From assembly GCA_964462945.1 (NCBI GenBank), contig CAYWZW010000004.1, positions 62,001 to 126,000 of the forward strand: a stretch of DNA of 64,000 bases, written 5' to 3'. Below, piece after piece: positions 8,717-17,673 of the stretch. Within the stretch, counting starts at the first letter, position 1; each line of letters opens with the position of its first letter. The notes under the pieces were generated by a model. That model had not been told where the DNA came from, did no database searches, and saw nothing but the letters and a program-made list of their open reading frames with translations. Made by a program: the position numbers and the translations under genes. The stretch comes from GCA-020343675 sp964462945 (GTDB lineage: Bacteria > Planctomycetota > Phycisphaerae > Sedimentisphaerales > Anaerobacaceae).

Positions 8717-9880
8717 ATGATCAAACAACGAAGCACCTATGTGATCCTTGCGTGTTACCTCGCGGGCACAAGCGTTGCGTTTGCCGGCGAGCAGACTGGC
8801 AAGCCAAAAGGTTATTCAATCCCGCTCATTGATTTGGCCGCCGAGAGCGAGCGCCAGGTCATCGTGGACAGAGAGCCGGGCCAGTATCTTGGGCACCCGA
8901 CGACCGTTTTGTTGGAGGACAACAAGACCATCATTGCGGTCTATCCGAAAGGACACGGACGAGGTGCTATCGTGATGAAAAAGAGCACTGACGGCGGTTT
9001 GACCTGGTCGGACAGGCTGCCTGTGCAAGATACCTGGGCGACATCACAGGAAGTGCCCACAATCTATCGTGTGATTGATTCGCAGGGCACAAAAAGGCTC
9101 ATCATGTTCTCAGGATTATACCCCGTCAGGATGGCCGTCTCAGAGGATGACGCAAGGACATGGACGCCGCTGCAACCTATCGGCGACTTTGGCGGAGTCG
9201 TTGCGATGAGCTCTCTTGTCCGGCTCAAGAATGGCAACTACATGGCTTTATTTCACGACGATGGCCGCTTCCTGCGCGGCGCCGGCATGACAACAAAGTT
9301 CCAGGTGTTGAAGACAATTTCCAGGGATGGAGGCCTGACGTGGGGCCAGCCGGAGGTTATTACAGAACACCCTGCTGCGCATTTGTGTGAGCCGGGAGCG
9401 ATCAGGTCCCCGAACGGCAGACAAATCGCCTTGTTGCTGCGAGAGAACAGCCGAAAATACAATTCCTTTGTCGTGTTCAGTAATGACGAGGGAAACACGT
9501 GGACCAGGCCTGTCGAGCTGCCCGGGTCATTGACGGGCGACAGACACACGGGCCGTTATGCGCCTGACGGCAGACTTTTCATTACATTTCGGGACACGAC
9601 CCATGAAAGCCCAACCAAAGGCGACTGGGTCGGATGGGTCGGGACGTACGAAGATATTGTTAATGGTCGCGAGGGTCAGTACCGTGTCCGACTTATGGAC
9701 AACCACAAAGCAGCAGATTGTGCCTATCCCGGTCTGGAGCTGCTGCCGGACGGAACGTTCGTTACGACAACGTACGGCCACTGGATAGAAGGCGAATCAC
9801 CCTTCATCGTAAGCGTTCGATTCAAGCTGGAAGAAATTGATGCCCGTTACAGCAGGATGGAGGCACGTTCTCGTCGGTAA
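8717..9880 (+). CDS. exported sialidase-like (Asp-box/BNR repeat) protein
   Basis: A 387-residue exported protein with a six-bladed sialidase-like propeller. Four Asp-boxes are readable: STDGGLTW, SEDDARTW, SRDGGLTW and SNDEGNTW. The ATG at 8717 is preferred over the upstream in-frame GTG (8696), because AAGGAGC lies at 8705-8711 and a normal signal peptide follows (MIKQRSTYVILACYLAG, cleavage near AFAG). The family includes sialidases and many non-sialidase exo-glycosidases. I cannot assign the full Arg triad, so exo-sialidase activity is not claimed. It sits beside the other exported carbohydrate-related proteins but on the opposite strand and is probably monocistronic. Confidence 0.85.
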   Translation: MIKQRSTYVILACYLAGTSVAFAGEQTGKPKGYSIPLIDLAAESERQVIVDREPGQYLGHPTTVLLEDNKTIIAVYPKGHGRGAIVMKKSTDGGLTWSDRLPVQDTWATSQEVPTIYRVIDSQGTKRLIMFSGLYPVRMAVSEDDARTWTPLQPIGDFGGVVAMSSLVRLKNGNYMALFHDDGRFLRGAGMTTKFQVLKTISRDGGLTWGQPEVITEHPAAHLCEPGAIRSPNGRQIALLLRENSRKYNSFVVFSNDEGNTWTRPVELPGSLTGDRHTGRYAPDGRLFITFRDTTHESPTKGDWVGWVGTYEDIVNGREGQYRVRLMDNHKAADCAYPGLELLPDGTFVTTTYGHWIEGESPFIVSVRFKLEEIDARYSRMEARSRR

Positions 9881-9912
9881 TATGCCCAGTCCCTGTCTTG
9901 CGATAAGGCCGT

Positions 9913-10377
9913 CTATTTCTCGAACGGCTCTTCATAGACCTTGTACGAGGTCTCCTTCATGCCGACCTGGGTGTATGTGTTTTGAGCCGTGCGATTAGAT
10001 TGCTCAACGTAAAGACGAAATCCGCGCAGATTCGTTTCTTGCGATGCCTTTTCTGTCAGGAATTGGTAAAGCCTCCTGAAAACACCCCGCCTGCGGAACT
10101 CAGGCTTGACATAAACACTCTGAATCCACCAGAACAGGCCGCAGCGCCAGTCGCTCCACTCGTATGTCACCATGAGGGAACCCACGATTTCACTTGCCAT
10201 TTCGGCAACCGCGTAAAAACCATGCTGAGGATTTTTCAGAAGTGCTTGCACGCCCCCCGTGACAATCGGCAATTCGAGCTTCTTGCGTTCGGTTTCCCAG
10301 GCCATCGCCACATTGAACTTCACAAGCGTTTCTGAATCTCTGTGTTCAGCGATTCTGACCAACACTTCATTCGACAC
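9913..10377 (-). CDS. GNAT family N-acetyltransferase
   Basis: A 154-residue GCN5-related acetyltransferase. The acetyl-CoA binding motif A is seen as SVYVKPEFRRRGVFRRLYQ (about 95-113), with the Q/RxxGxG/A-type loop as RRRGVF. A typical C-terminal strand follows (GFRLYVEQSN, NTYTQVGMK). It starts with GTG at 10377, preceded by GGGAG. The gene is convergent with the Asp-box gene (33 bases between stops) and 80 bases downstream of the GH5-like gene. The substrate is unknown; the family acetylates amines of small molecules or proteins. Confidence 0.88.
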   Translation of the reverse strand: MSNEVLVRIAEHRDSETLVKFNVAMAWETERKKLELPIVTGGVQALLKNPQHGFYAVAEMASEIVGSLMVTYEWSDWRCGLFWWIQSVYVKPEFRRRGVFRRLYQFLTEKASQETNLRGFRLYVEQSNRTAQNTYTQVGMKETSYKVYEEPFEK

Positions 10378-10458
10378 TTTGCATCTCCCGTCAACCTAAA
10401 GCCCGTGCCACGCAGCCTTTGCCTCTCACTGAGGTTCTGGCGCAAGCCATCCTGTGGA

Positions 10459-11952
10459 CTAACGATTGTCGCGGCGTAAGCCATCCTGTGGTCTGATCGC
10501 CTGGTGAATCGCCTTCGTGTAAGCCTGATGTTCCTGCCGGAGCCTGTCTTCGTCTGCCGTCAACGCCTCGGCAAAAGCCATTGCGGGCACCTCGGCTGCC
10601 GGTTTCTTCAGTTCCGGCAGATTTGCCGCCACCGCTTTGAACTTGTGACCCCAGGCTTTGAACGTCAGATCGGGCTTGACCAACCCGGCGTACAGACTGA
10701 TATCTCCTGATGAAGGTGTATCTGCAAACGGCCAGGAGAGCCACCCATCGGCGAGTGAACGGGTAGCCTCGATTTCTTCGCCGATCCACTGAGCCTGCTG
10801 CTGTTCACTCAAGTAGGGATGCTCCTGCGGTGCCCCGCCGCCGTACCAGCCAAATTCGCCCAAGACCACCGGCTTGCCGGCATGGCAGTAGGCCAGAACT
10901 GCTTGCAGGTAGCTTATGTTCTTCTGCCAGTTCTGCTCTGATTGAAAGGGACTGCCGAGAGTCGGATAAAAATGAATTGTGATCAAGTCAAGCCAGCGGG
11001 CCTGGCGGCGAGGATTGAACGCGGCATAGCGGCCCGGGTTGCCCGAACGAATCAATGGGTAAGACCACTGGATGTAGCCAACAGTGACCAGGTGGGTTGG
11101 ATCAGCCCGGCGAATGGCCTCAACCTGGCGGCGAACCCACTCGTCCGCCAGATGCTCTCGAAAACGCTGCCAATCTCGCAACCTCGAATTCCCCGCGTCG
11201 GGGCGGTCCTGGGGCACAGCCACATTGTCCCACTCGTCGGCCTTGGTCAACTCATCACCCCAGGCAGCTTCCAACGCCTTGCGGTCTGCATAAGTGCTGT
11301 GCAGCCATGCGTGCCATTTGGGAGCCCATTGCGGGACGGACCACGGCAGGTGCGGCTCGTTAAGCAGGTCCCAGGCGAAAATGGCCGGCTCGCCCCGATA
11401 ACGCCGTCCCACAGCCTCCCAAAAGCGATCGAGTGCCTCCAAAGCGGCTTCACCGGCGAAACGGTCCGGCTTCCAATAGGCAGGCTGCCCTTCCCAGTGG
11501 TCCGGACCCGTCAGGATCAGCCGGATGTTCGTCTCGCGGGCAATTTCAACCATTTTGTCAAGTTTCGCAAGGGCTGACTCGTCGATCATGTCAGCGGTGG
11601 GCTGAAAACTGCCGGCCGTAAGAAACACACGGGCGCAGTTAACGCCCATCTCGCTCATCACGCGAAAGTGCTCTCGAACCTTCAAGGCGTCAAACTGCCG
11701 CCAGAGCTTCGGCGCCCAGCCCGTATGAGGATCATAATAGTTCGTGCCGAACGGAATATAGGGACGCCCGGAGTCGCGATCAACGAAACCCCGGCCATCG
11801 GGCACCACGGAAATCAAGCCCATCCTGGGCTGTCCCGCCGCACTGCCCACGGCACAAATCAAAGGTGCAGCAAGAAATGCAAGAACGCATAGTCTTTTAC
11901 CTGCAAAAGGCCGAGGAACTTGACTCCGAAAAGATCTTAACCTTGCGTTCAT
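10459..11952 (-). CDS. exported GH5-like glycoside hydrolase (cellulase/mannanase superfamily)
   Basis: A 497-residue protein with an N-terminal hydrophobic signal-like segment (about 20-40) and a TIM-barrel glycosidase domain of clan GH-A. The acid/base is Glu199 in AWDLLNEPHLPW and the nucleophile is Glu366 in PVVLGEFGWYGG. TIHFYP lies between them, as is usual in GH5. Substrate specificity (beta-mannan, beta-glucan or other) cannot be read from the sequence. It starts 21 bases after the sppA stop on the same strand and may be read through from it. The C-terminal ~70 residues are Ala/Glu/Lys-rich without an obvious domain. Confidence 0.85.
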   Translation of the reverse strand: MNARLRSFRSQVPRPFAGKRLCVLAFLAAPLICAVGSAAGQPRMGLISVVPDGRGFVDRDSGRPYIPFGTNYYDPHTGWAPKLWRQFDALKVREHFRVMSEMGVNCARVFLTAGSFQPTADMIDESALAKLDKMVEIARETNIRLILTGPDHWEGQPAYWKPDRFAGEAALEALDRFWEAVGRRYRGEPAIFAWDLLNEPHLPWSVPQWAPKWHAWLHSTYADRKALEAAWGDELTKADEWDNVAVPQDRPDAGNSRLRDWQRFREHLADEWVRRQVEAIRRADPTHLVTVGYIQWSYPLIRSGNPGRYAAFNPRRQARWLDLITIHFYPTLGSPFQSEQNWQKNISYLQAVLAYCHAGKPVVLGEFGWYGGGAPQEHPYLSEQQQAQWIGEEIEATRSLADGWLSWPFADTPSSGDISLYAGLVKPDLTFKAWGHKFKAVAANLPELKKPAAEVPAMAFAEALTADEDRLRQEHQAYTKAIHQAIRPQDGLRRDNR

Positions 11953-11973
11953 CCTGCGATGTTCCCCGTTTGG

Positions 11974-13032
11974 TCAGTACGCGCTCCAGAGATATAGTAT
12001 CTGAGGAGTGCCAAGCTCATAAAGCGTGGTTCTGTCAAGTTTCAGCAGATTCTGCTGCCGATAGCTCAAAAAGTCGGTCAAGGAAAGGGGCTTGCGATAT
12101 TCCACGACCTGGGCCTTATCAATCCCGGCCATCGATTTGACCAAGTCTATCGCCTCATCGAGATAGCCAATTTCATCGATCAGTTTTTCTTCACGGGCCT
12201 CCCGGGCGCCGTAAATACCGCCGTCGGCCAACTGCCTGACCCGCTCTGAACTCAGCGACGCCTTTCTGCCTTCGGCAACAACCTCCACGAACCTCTCGTA
12301 GGCAGGGGTGATGAGCTTGTCTTGCATGTATTGAATCTCTTCCGGCGCCGGCTGCCTGAAGGAGCTGGGCCAATCCTTCTTTTGGCCTGACTTGATCGTG
12401 ACCGGCAAGACACCGAGCTTGTCCTCCAGAAGCTCCTGAACGACGAGCCACCAGCTTATCACACCAATCGAGCCGGTAATAGTGGTTGGCTCGGCCATGA
12501 TTTTCTCACACGCAACCGAGGCATAATAGCCCCCCGAGGCGGCAACGCCCTGCATAAACGCAACGACCGGCTTTTTCTCTTCTTCCTGGAACTTGCGGAT
12601 CTGCTTGTAGATCTGGTCGCTGGCTGAAATTGTCCCGCCCGGGGAATTGACCCGAACGATGACGCCCTTCACTCGCCTATCCTGCCGGGCTGCCTTCAAC
12701 TGCTGGTACACATCGTTGGCCAGCTCGCCGTGGATTATTCCCTGTACCGTCACCATTGCTATCTTGTGGCTTGCCGGCCCTTCTCGGACAACTTCTTCGC
12801 TGAGTAGGCCCCTTTGCCCTGTCGCAAAGACGGCAACGACACCGATCAGCATCAGAAACAGCACGACATTGGCCATGACTGAAAAACCCAGCATGATGCC
12901 CCAGAAAATCCTCCAGCCGATCCCTCTTGCGGGCGATCTGGCTGGGGGCGGGCTCGCGCCGAGACCGGGGATCGGCCCGGCCGGCTGTGGTTGCATCGCA
13001 CCTGACATATTGTTGCCCTGCTCAAAATCCAT
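11974..13032 (-). CDS. sppA: signal peptide peptidase SppA, short (36K-type) form
   Basis: A membrane-anchored serine protease of family S49 that degrades cleaved signal peptides in the membrane. The 352 residues contain a proline-rich cytoplasmic N-terminus, one membrane segment (about 40-70) and one S49 domain. Hallmarks are VNSPGGTISASD (129-140), the nucleophile Ser166 in GVAASGGYYAS, TGSIGVI (187-192) and IKSGQKKD (213-220), which supplies the catalytic Lys. The ATG at 13032 is chosen over an in-frame TTG at 13047 because AGGG precedes it. It lies 57 bases downstream of the mannitol-dehydrogenase-like gene. Confidence 0.93.
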   Translation of the reverse strand: MDFEQGNNMSGAMQPQPAGPIPGLGASPPPARSPARGIGWRIFWGIMLGFSVMANVVLFLMLIGVVAVFATGQRGLLSEEVVREGPASHKIAMVTVQGIIHGELANDVYQQLKAARQDRRVKGVIVRVNSPGGTISASDQIYKQIRKFQEEEKKPVVAFMQGVAASGGYYASVACEKIMAEPTTITGSIGVISWWLVVQELLEDKLGVLPVTIKSGQKKDWPSSFRQPAPEEIQYMQDKLITPAYERFVEVVAEGRKASLSSERVRQLADGGIYGAREAREEKLIDEIGYLDEAIDLVKSMAGIDKAQVVEYRKPLSLTDFLSYRQQNLLKLDRTTLYELGTPQILYLWSAY

Positions 13033-13104
13033 GATAGACCCTTTCAAGATTAGCGGCCGCGATTATAAGTCGTCCTCAGAGCACCGTCAATCCGAAAAAC
13101 CTGT

Positions 13105-14400
13105 TTAGTTCGGCTCGGCTGGCGGGTTCCCCACCAGAGTCTCCAGAGATCTCCGTGCATTCCTGACGCATTCGATAAGCTGATCCGCAAACTCACACGT
13201 CTCGTCCATCCAGAGCCAGTTAAGGATTCGTTCTATTTGTGCCCTATTTAACGTGCGCCAATCGCCGAAACGTAAACTGTCCGGCAAATTATATTCCCGG
13301 GCTTTCTTCAGCAGTACGGCGATTCCAGCCATGGCCCCGAGGGCCATGCTCTTCGGCTCGATGCCGCATTCCAGGGCCAACCGCATCGTGCCGAATATGC
13401 GTCCCTCCTTCTCGAGTTTCCGCACGACGTCACGGGTCACTCGCGCCACCGTATCGCTTAAGTATGGGTTGGTCATTCGCTCGAGCAGGTCCTCGGCATA
13501 GTCTTTGAAACCGGCTTCAGTGAAAAGCTCATCTGCGAGGTTTGAGTACTTCCTCACAAGTGCCGCACCCGACTCCTTCAAGAAGGCATCTCTGCCGATT
13601 TGCATAATGATTTCATCGTTCCTCAACTCAGTCATTGACGTCAGACCCTTCACAGCGCCGATGAAACCGAGTAGTGAATGGATTGCATTATGGCCATACA
13701 GTTTCGCTTCTTCGAAGGGCAACAGATCATCCTTCTCAACAAAGACTTCAATGCCTGGCCTGAAATCTGGAACGCGCGCCCGGCTCGCCAGAATCCGATT
13801 GAACCGCTCCACCAAAAAGGCTCGTTTGAGGCCGGGCGCGACGGTCTTGAGTTTTAACTCAGCGATTTCAGCCGGCTCGGTCACAACTCTGCTCATTTTG
13901 CCAATTACAGTGTTGAGAAACTGCACGCCGCCATGCAACGGAGCGCCGAGCCTGCGGGCAACCGCCTTTTCCAGTATTTCTGCTGCGTGGTTATTGTTCT
14001 CGGCAGCATAAACGATCGTCGCCCTGGCCCGGCTGTTTTTCAGACCTTCGGCTATCCATGAGGCAACATTACCCGGCTGGCCGGACTCATAGAAAGCTAC
14101 AGATGGCAGGCAAGTTGCTATTTCGGTTGACCGCGTCAGGACTTCGAGCAGAGTGTACCGATCCGCCTCGACCTTGGGATTCAACAGCTCAACGCCGCCA
14201 ATCTCCAGCGATTCGATGCCGTCGGCTTTGGCAACATTGACGTAATAGTTTCCATCGTTGGCCCTGACAGCATCAACCAGCTCAGCATCGATTTCAGCAA
14301 CAGCGAGCCGTGCAAAATTCCCGCTCTCAAACGCCTCCTTGGCAAACAGCCCGCCCTGGATCGGCCCGAATCCAAAACCGGTGAATATGTGTTCGGCCAT
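13105..14400 (-). CDS. mannitol dehydrogenase family NAD(P)-dependent oxidoreductase
   Basis: A 431-residue polyol-specific long-chain dehydrogenase-like protein. The N-terminal nucleotide-binding region begins IFTGFGFGPIQGGLFAKEA. The catalytic signature K-x4-N-x2-H is visible as KLYGHNAIH at about residue 235, as in mannitol-1-phosphate and mannitol-2-dehydrogenases. AAENNNHAA (about 133-141) fits the substrate-loop region. It would interconvert a sugar acid, polyol or ketose. It is the last gene of the six-gene operon and starts 2 bases after the stop of the DUF4432 gene. The name MtlD is not justified, because specificity across this family is broad. Confidence 0.85.
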   Translation of the reverse strand: MAEHIFTGFGFGPIQGGLFAKEAFESGNFARLAVAEIDAELVDAVRANDGNYYVNVAKADGIESLEIGGVELLNPKVEADRYTLLEVLTRSTEIATCLPSVAFYESGQPGNVASWIAEGLKNSRARATIVYAAENNNHAAEILEKAVARRLGAPLHGGVQFLNTVIGKMSRVVTEPAEIAELKLKTVAPGLKRAFLVERFNRILASRARVPDFRPGIEVFVEKDDLLPFEEAKLYGHNAIHSLLGFIGAVKGLTSMTELRNDEIIMQIGRDAFLKESGAALVRKYSNLADELFTEAGFKDYAEDLLERMTNPYLSDTVARVTRDVVRKLEKEGRIFGTMRLALECGIEPKSMALGAMAGIAVLLKKAREYNLPDSLRFGDWRTLNRAQIERILNWLWMDETCEFADQLIECVRNARRSLETLVGNPPAEPN

Positions 14401-14402
14401 GA

Positions 14403-15479
14403 TTACTGACCTGCGGCCATCAGGAAATGACTGATTTGCTTCTTGTCCCTCAGGACCGTCATTTCCAGGTCGTATGTTCTGCTCTTGCCGGGGGCGATAT
14501 GGATGAGCGTCTTCTGTGCTCTGGCTTTGGCCTGGCCGATCGGCGGATTAGTCCCCGGTTCCAGAGCGCTCACATACTCGCCGGGCCCCCAGTGCTGCCA
14601 ATTGCTCAACCACGGCAACTGCTTCTTGTTATATTTCAAAACAAGCGCCAACGCGAGCCGCCGATTGTGCAGGCCAACCGTACACATTCCCTTCTTGTCT
14701 GCGGTCACATCAATGAACGCGCAGCCTTCGCCGCCGCCTCTATGACTTTCGAGCGGCTTGGAGCACTTTTGGAAATCACGCCGGCTGTTGAACACTGCAT
14801 TGTCCATATCCAGCCCGCGCGACGCCCAGTTGCCTTTACACACAATCTCCGTCCCCTCATCGACCAGCGGCCAGCCGTAGTTGCAATGGTATAGTATCAT
14901 GTGAGGCGCCGGTGTATTGCCGAGGTTTGTCACCACATCGTGAATTCGCACCGTCGGCTCGCCAAGTGTGCTCGAAATAGTACGTCGCAATTCCAGATTC
15001 GGCCCGAATACGCGGGACTCCTTGACCACCGCCGTGATGCTCATCTGAAGTTTGCCCGCGAGCAGGTCCGGCTGAATGATTGACTCGACCCTCGCCGGAA
15101 GGTTACTGATGCGCCCGTGCAGGCCGCGTTCGCCGAATTCGTCACTCTCGGGCCCTCCGATGTGAGTTAAGCCGCAGGTGGTCAACAGGCCGCCGGCGAA
15201 AGAATATAACCATTCCAGCCCGCGGTTCGCGTCCGGCCGTGGCGCCGTGACACCCGCGTGGCTGAGCCAGGCAAGGCTGTATCGGTCGCAAAATGCATCG
15301 ACAATATCCAGCCCCCTGTCGATAACAACCTTATAGCGCAGACCGGCTCCGGTGTTCACCCACGCGATCCGCGTCCCTTTGCCTAAGTCATTGTCCAAAA
15401 CCGAAGTCTCAATACCTCCGATTTGTGCAACGTTGGTCACTTTGTCCTGCCAGTCGAATTCAGGGTTCCTCTTGGCCAT
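14403..15479 (-). CDS. DUF4432 aldose-1-epimerase-like protein
   Basis: A 358-residue protein of the galactose-mutarotase-like superfamily (DUF4432 type). Recognisable segments are GLRYKVVIDRGLDIVDAF (about 47-64), GGLLTTCGLTHIGGP (about 95-109), HMILYHCNYGWPLVDEG (about 204-220) and NWQHWGPGEYVSALEPGTN (near 300). The fold binds a sugar; mutarotase activity is plausible but unproven for this branch. Here it sits between a PfkB kinase (27 bases upstream) and the mannitol-dehydrogenase-like gene (2 bases downstream), so it probably acts on the operon's sugar substrate. Confidence 0.8.
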   Translation of the reverse strand: MAKRNPEFDWQDKVTNVAQIGGIETSVLDNDLGKGTRIAWVNTGAGLRYKVVIDRGLDIVDAFCDRYSLAWLSHAGVTAPRPDANRGLEWLYSFAGGLLTTCGLTHIGGPESDEFGERGLHGRISNLPARVESIIQPDLLAGKLQMSITAVVKESRVFGPNLELRRTISSTLGEPTVRIHDVVTNLGNTPAPHMILYHCNYGWPLVDEGTEIVCKGNWASRGLDMDNAVFNSRRDFQKCSKPLESHRGGGEGCAFIDVTADKKGMCTVGLHNRRLALALVLKYNKKQLPWLSNWQHWGPGEYVSALEPGTNPPIGQAKARAQKTLIHIAPGKSRTYDLEMTVLRDKKQISHFLMAAGQ

Positions 15480-15506
15480 GCGCGCTCCTTTTCTTTTGCG
15501 AATCAG

Positions 15507-16712
15507 CTAACGTAAGGCCTTTTGCAGCGCATCAAAACTTGGGTGGGTCACACCGCTGCAAACGACCTTCAGCATCTGATCATAGGATTTGATATTGCCG
15601 TACCTGTCCTCAAGCGGAGCCTTGATAAAAAGCGATGCGAACAGATTGCCCATCTGCACCGCTTCGCCGAAGTTCACAGAGCCGTTCCTGAACTCGCCCA
15701 GGTGAGCGCCCATATACGTGATGAGCCCCGCCCGAAACGAGTCCCCAGCTCCGACAAGGTCAACCACCTCACCGGCCATGAATCGGGACGTGATTCTATT
15801 GGGACCTTCCGCCGTTGCATCCGGACAAACGTGTCTTTCGTATGCCCCGTCGCTGACGGTCACGCCGAACAGCTTCGTTCTGCCGTCTTTTCGCCACAAC
15901 TTCCGGGTCAGAAACTCAAGAAAATGCACGTTGTTATCATGCTCCGTGAACGCACCCCAGGTTCGTCCCGGGGCAAGTGTATTCTCGATCAGTCTGGCCT
16001 CATCGCACGAAGTAAAGAACAAATCCACTTCGGGCAGAAGCGGCTCCAGGAGCCGATATTCCTTCACTGCGGCACCGGATTCGATCAGTTCGTGCGGACT
16101 GCCTGTCAGAGTATGGCTGTCAACAATTGTAACAGCGCCTTTACCGCGGCACCATTTAATGAATCCGGCCAAGGCCCGGCCTTCGTCGGCATCGCCTCTG
16201 TCAGACAAGCCTGAATACATGTAATAAACAATGCGCGGCTTCAATTTTTCAACGGACCGCTTGAATATTCCGAAGTCGAAATCATTGTTGGCGTTGGGAA
16301 AATAGGCAATGCCGCCTCTGTCTCGCCCGGACGTGCTGTGAATAAAGGTCGTGCCCGTGGGTAAATCAGGGTGGATATGAGTTTGGGTCATGTCGATACC
16401 GTTGGCTGTCATTACATCACAGAAAAACCTGCCTTGGGCATCCAGACCATCGTAACCGCCCTTGCCGAGGTTGACCCCGACGGCCACCTTCAAACCCGTC
16501 CTGGCAATGAGCGGCGCCGAGTTGCCGGGCCCGCCAGCGGTTGCGAAACCTTGTTCGATCCAGTCTCTCAATTGCCGCTGAGAATAGCCCGGCATATCTT
16601 CCGTTTTGCACTTGGCCAATCCGCCTTTGCCAACCAGCTCATCGGCAAAATCGAAATCGGGCCGTCTGAGGTCCGTCACCGCCGTGTTCAAAATCAACAC
16701 ATCCGCAGCCAT
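15507..16712 (-). CDS. PfkB family carbohydrate kinase, long form
   Basis: A ribokinase-fold sugar kinase that phosphorylates a sugar or sugar phosphate with ATP. PfkB signature 1 is present as GGPGNSAPLIARTG (about 60-73). Signature 2 is DLVGAGDSFRAGLITYMG, with the catalytic Asp in GAGDSF. At 401 residues it is about 80-100 longer than a typical member. The extra sequence lies mostly before signature 1 and in the middle (HTLTGSPHELIE onward). It is 20 bases downstream of the NagB-like gene and 27 upstream of DUF4432. The substrate is unknown. Confidence 0.88.
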   Translation of the reverse strand: MAADVLILNTAVTDLRRPDFDFADELVGKGGLAKCKTEDMPGYSQRQLRDWIEQGFATAGGPGNSAPLIARTGLKVAVGVNLGKGGYDGLDAQGRFFCDVMTANGIDMTQTHIHPDLPTGTTFIHSTSGRDRGGIAYFPNANNDFDFGIFKRSVEKLKPRIVYYMYSGLSDRGDADEGRALAGFIKWCRGKGAVTIVDSHTLTGSPHELIESGAAVKEYRLLEPLLPEVDLFFTSCDEARLIENTLAPGRTWGAFTEHDNNVHFLEFLTRKLWRKDGRTKLFGVTVSDGAYERHVCPDATAEGPNRITSRFMAGEVVDLVGAGDSFRAGLITYMGAHLGEFRNGSVNFGEAVQMGNLFASLFIKAPLEDRYGNIKSYDQMLKVVCSGVTHPSFDALQKALR

Positions 16713-16732
16713 ATTTCACATTTCGCCAGGTT

Positions 16733-17662
16733 CTAATGCATCTGGGCTTCACACGTGCCGATCGCGGGCCTGTAAAAGTTGAACTGAACGTTCGGATGAC
16801 CGGCCAACAACGACATGGGCACTGCGCTGTCGGCGATTCTCTTGCCAATCATCAGCGTGGTCAATCTCATCCCGAAAGGATTGTCATGGGTGCCCGCCTG
16901 CCAGATTGAGACCTTCTGCGCCTTCCACGTCTGGACGGGTCCGACCGAGATCGCTTTGGTCGGCACGCCGGTGACGACACCGCCGCCGCTGGTTCTGGCA
17001 TTTTGCATAACGGTCACGGGGTGCAAATCCACGATGCGCGTCGTCAGCCGACAGTATTCCTGCGGCGTCGGCGGCTGGTCCTTGTATTTGCCCTGCCGCC
17101 TGGGGGGGTCGTTGAATGCCCAATGTTTTATGTCACCCTGGCCGCCCTGCATGACCACGCAACGAACACCCTGCCAGCTCTTGATGTATCCCGCCGTGTC
17201 AGACTTCGGAAAATGAATGTTGGACTCGGGCATCTTAAGTGCACCGTCTATCCGGTCAAAGCAGAGATCCATATCCGCCTTTGCGAATGACAACGGGTGC
17301 GTCCGCGGCACTTCCTTGCCGTTCATATACCATTCATCCATCCCCCAGAAATGAGCGTCTGCAAGATTCAGTTTCAATTCGTTGACGAGCCTTGCCACAA
17401 GCGGAAGCTGCTCTGTCGGCCCAATCGGCCCGCAGATTCCTGCGGGATCATCGGCCGTGGCCTGCTTCCACGCCGTGATGTACTCCAGCGCCTCGGCAAG
17501 ATAGAAATCCTCAAGCGTGTCATAAAAGACAACCTTGAAACCTTCCCTGCTCAAGCCAGCCAAATCCTCAGCCGTGAGCCTGGCTGCATCATTGAGAATC
17601 TCATCGTCCAGCGTCGTATAATCCCACCATTCGGGGGCCAGCATACTGATTTTTCTTGCCAT
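16733..17662 (-). CDS. glucosamine-6-phosphate deaminase/6-phosphogluconolactonase-fold protein (NagB-like, altered active site)
   Basis: A 309-residue NagB/RpiA/PGL-fold protein. The ATG at 17662 is preceded by AAGGAG, and the frame is open 36 codons further upstream without support. Hand alignment to E. coli NagB places GMDEWY (107-112) on LDEYVG, keeping the Asp72 equivalent at D109. GGQGDIKHWAFND (173-185) falls on the GGVGNDGHIAFNE loop. His143 is kept (H180), Glu148 becomes Asp185, and the general-base Asp141 becomes Ile178 with an Asp one position earlier. True GlcN6P deaminase activity is therefore doubtful; another aldose-ketose or amino-sugar reaction is possible. It lies 11 bases downstream of the PIG-L gene. 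Confidence 0.8.
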   Translation of the reverse strand: MARKISMLAPEWWDYTTLDDEILNDAARLTAEDLAGLSREGFKVVFYDTLEDFYLAEALEYITAWKQATADDPAGICGPIGPTEQLPLVARLVNELKLNLADAHFWGMDEWYMNGKEVPRTHPLSFAKADMDLCFDRIDGALKMPESNIHFPKSDTAGYIKSWQGVRCVVMQGGQGDIKHWAFNDPPRRQGKYKDQPPTPQEYCRLTTRIVDLHPVTVMQNARTSGGGVVTGVPTKAISVGPVQTWKAQKVSIWQAGTHDNPFGMRLTTLMIGKRIADSAVPMSLLAGHPNVQFNFYRPAIGTCEAQMH

Positions 17663-17673
17663 TGACGGTCTCC

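Noticed and set aside
8717..9880. True sialidase assignment for the Asp-box protein
   Set aside because: Asp boxes are clear, but the Arg triad and catalytic Tyr/Glu could not be assigned with confidence by eye.
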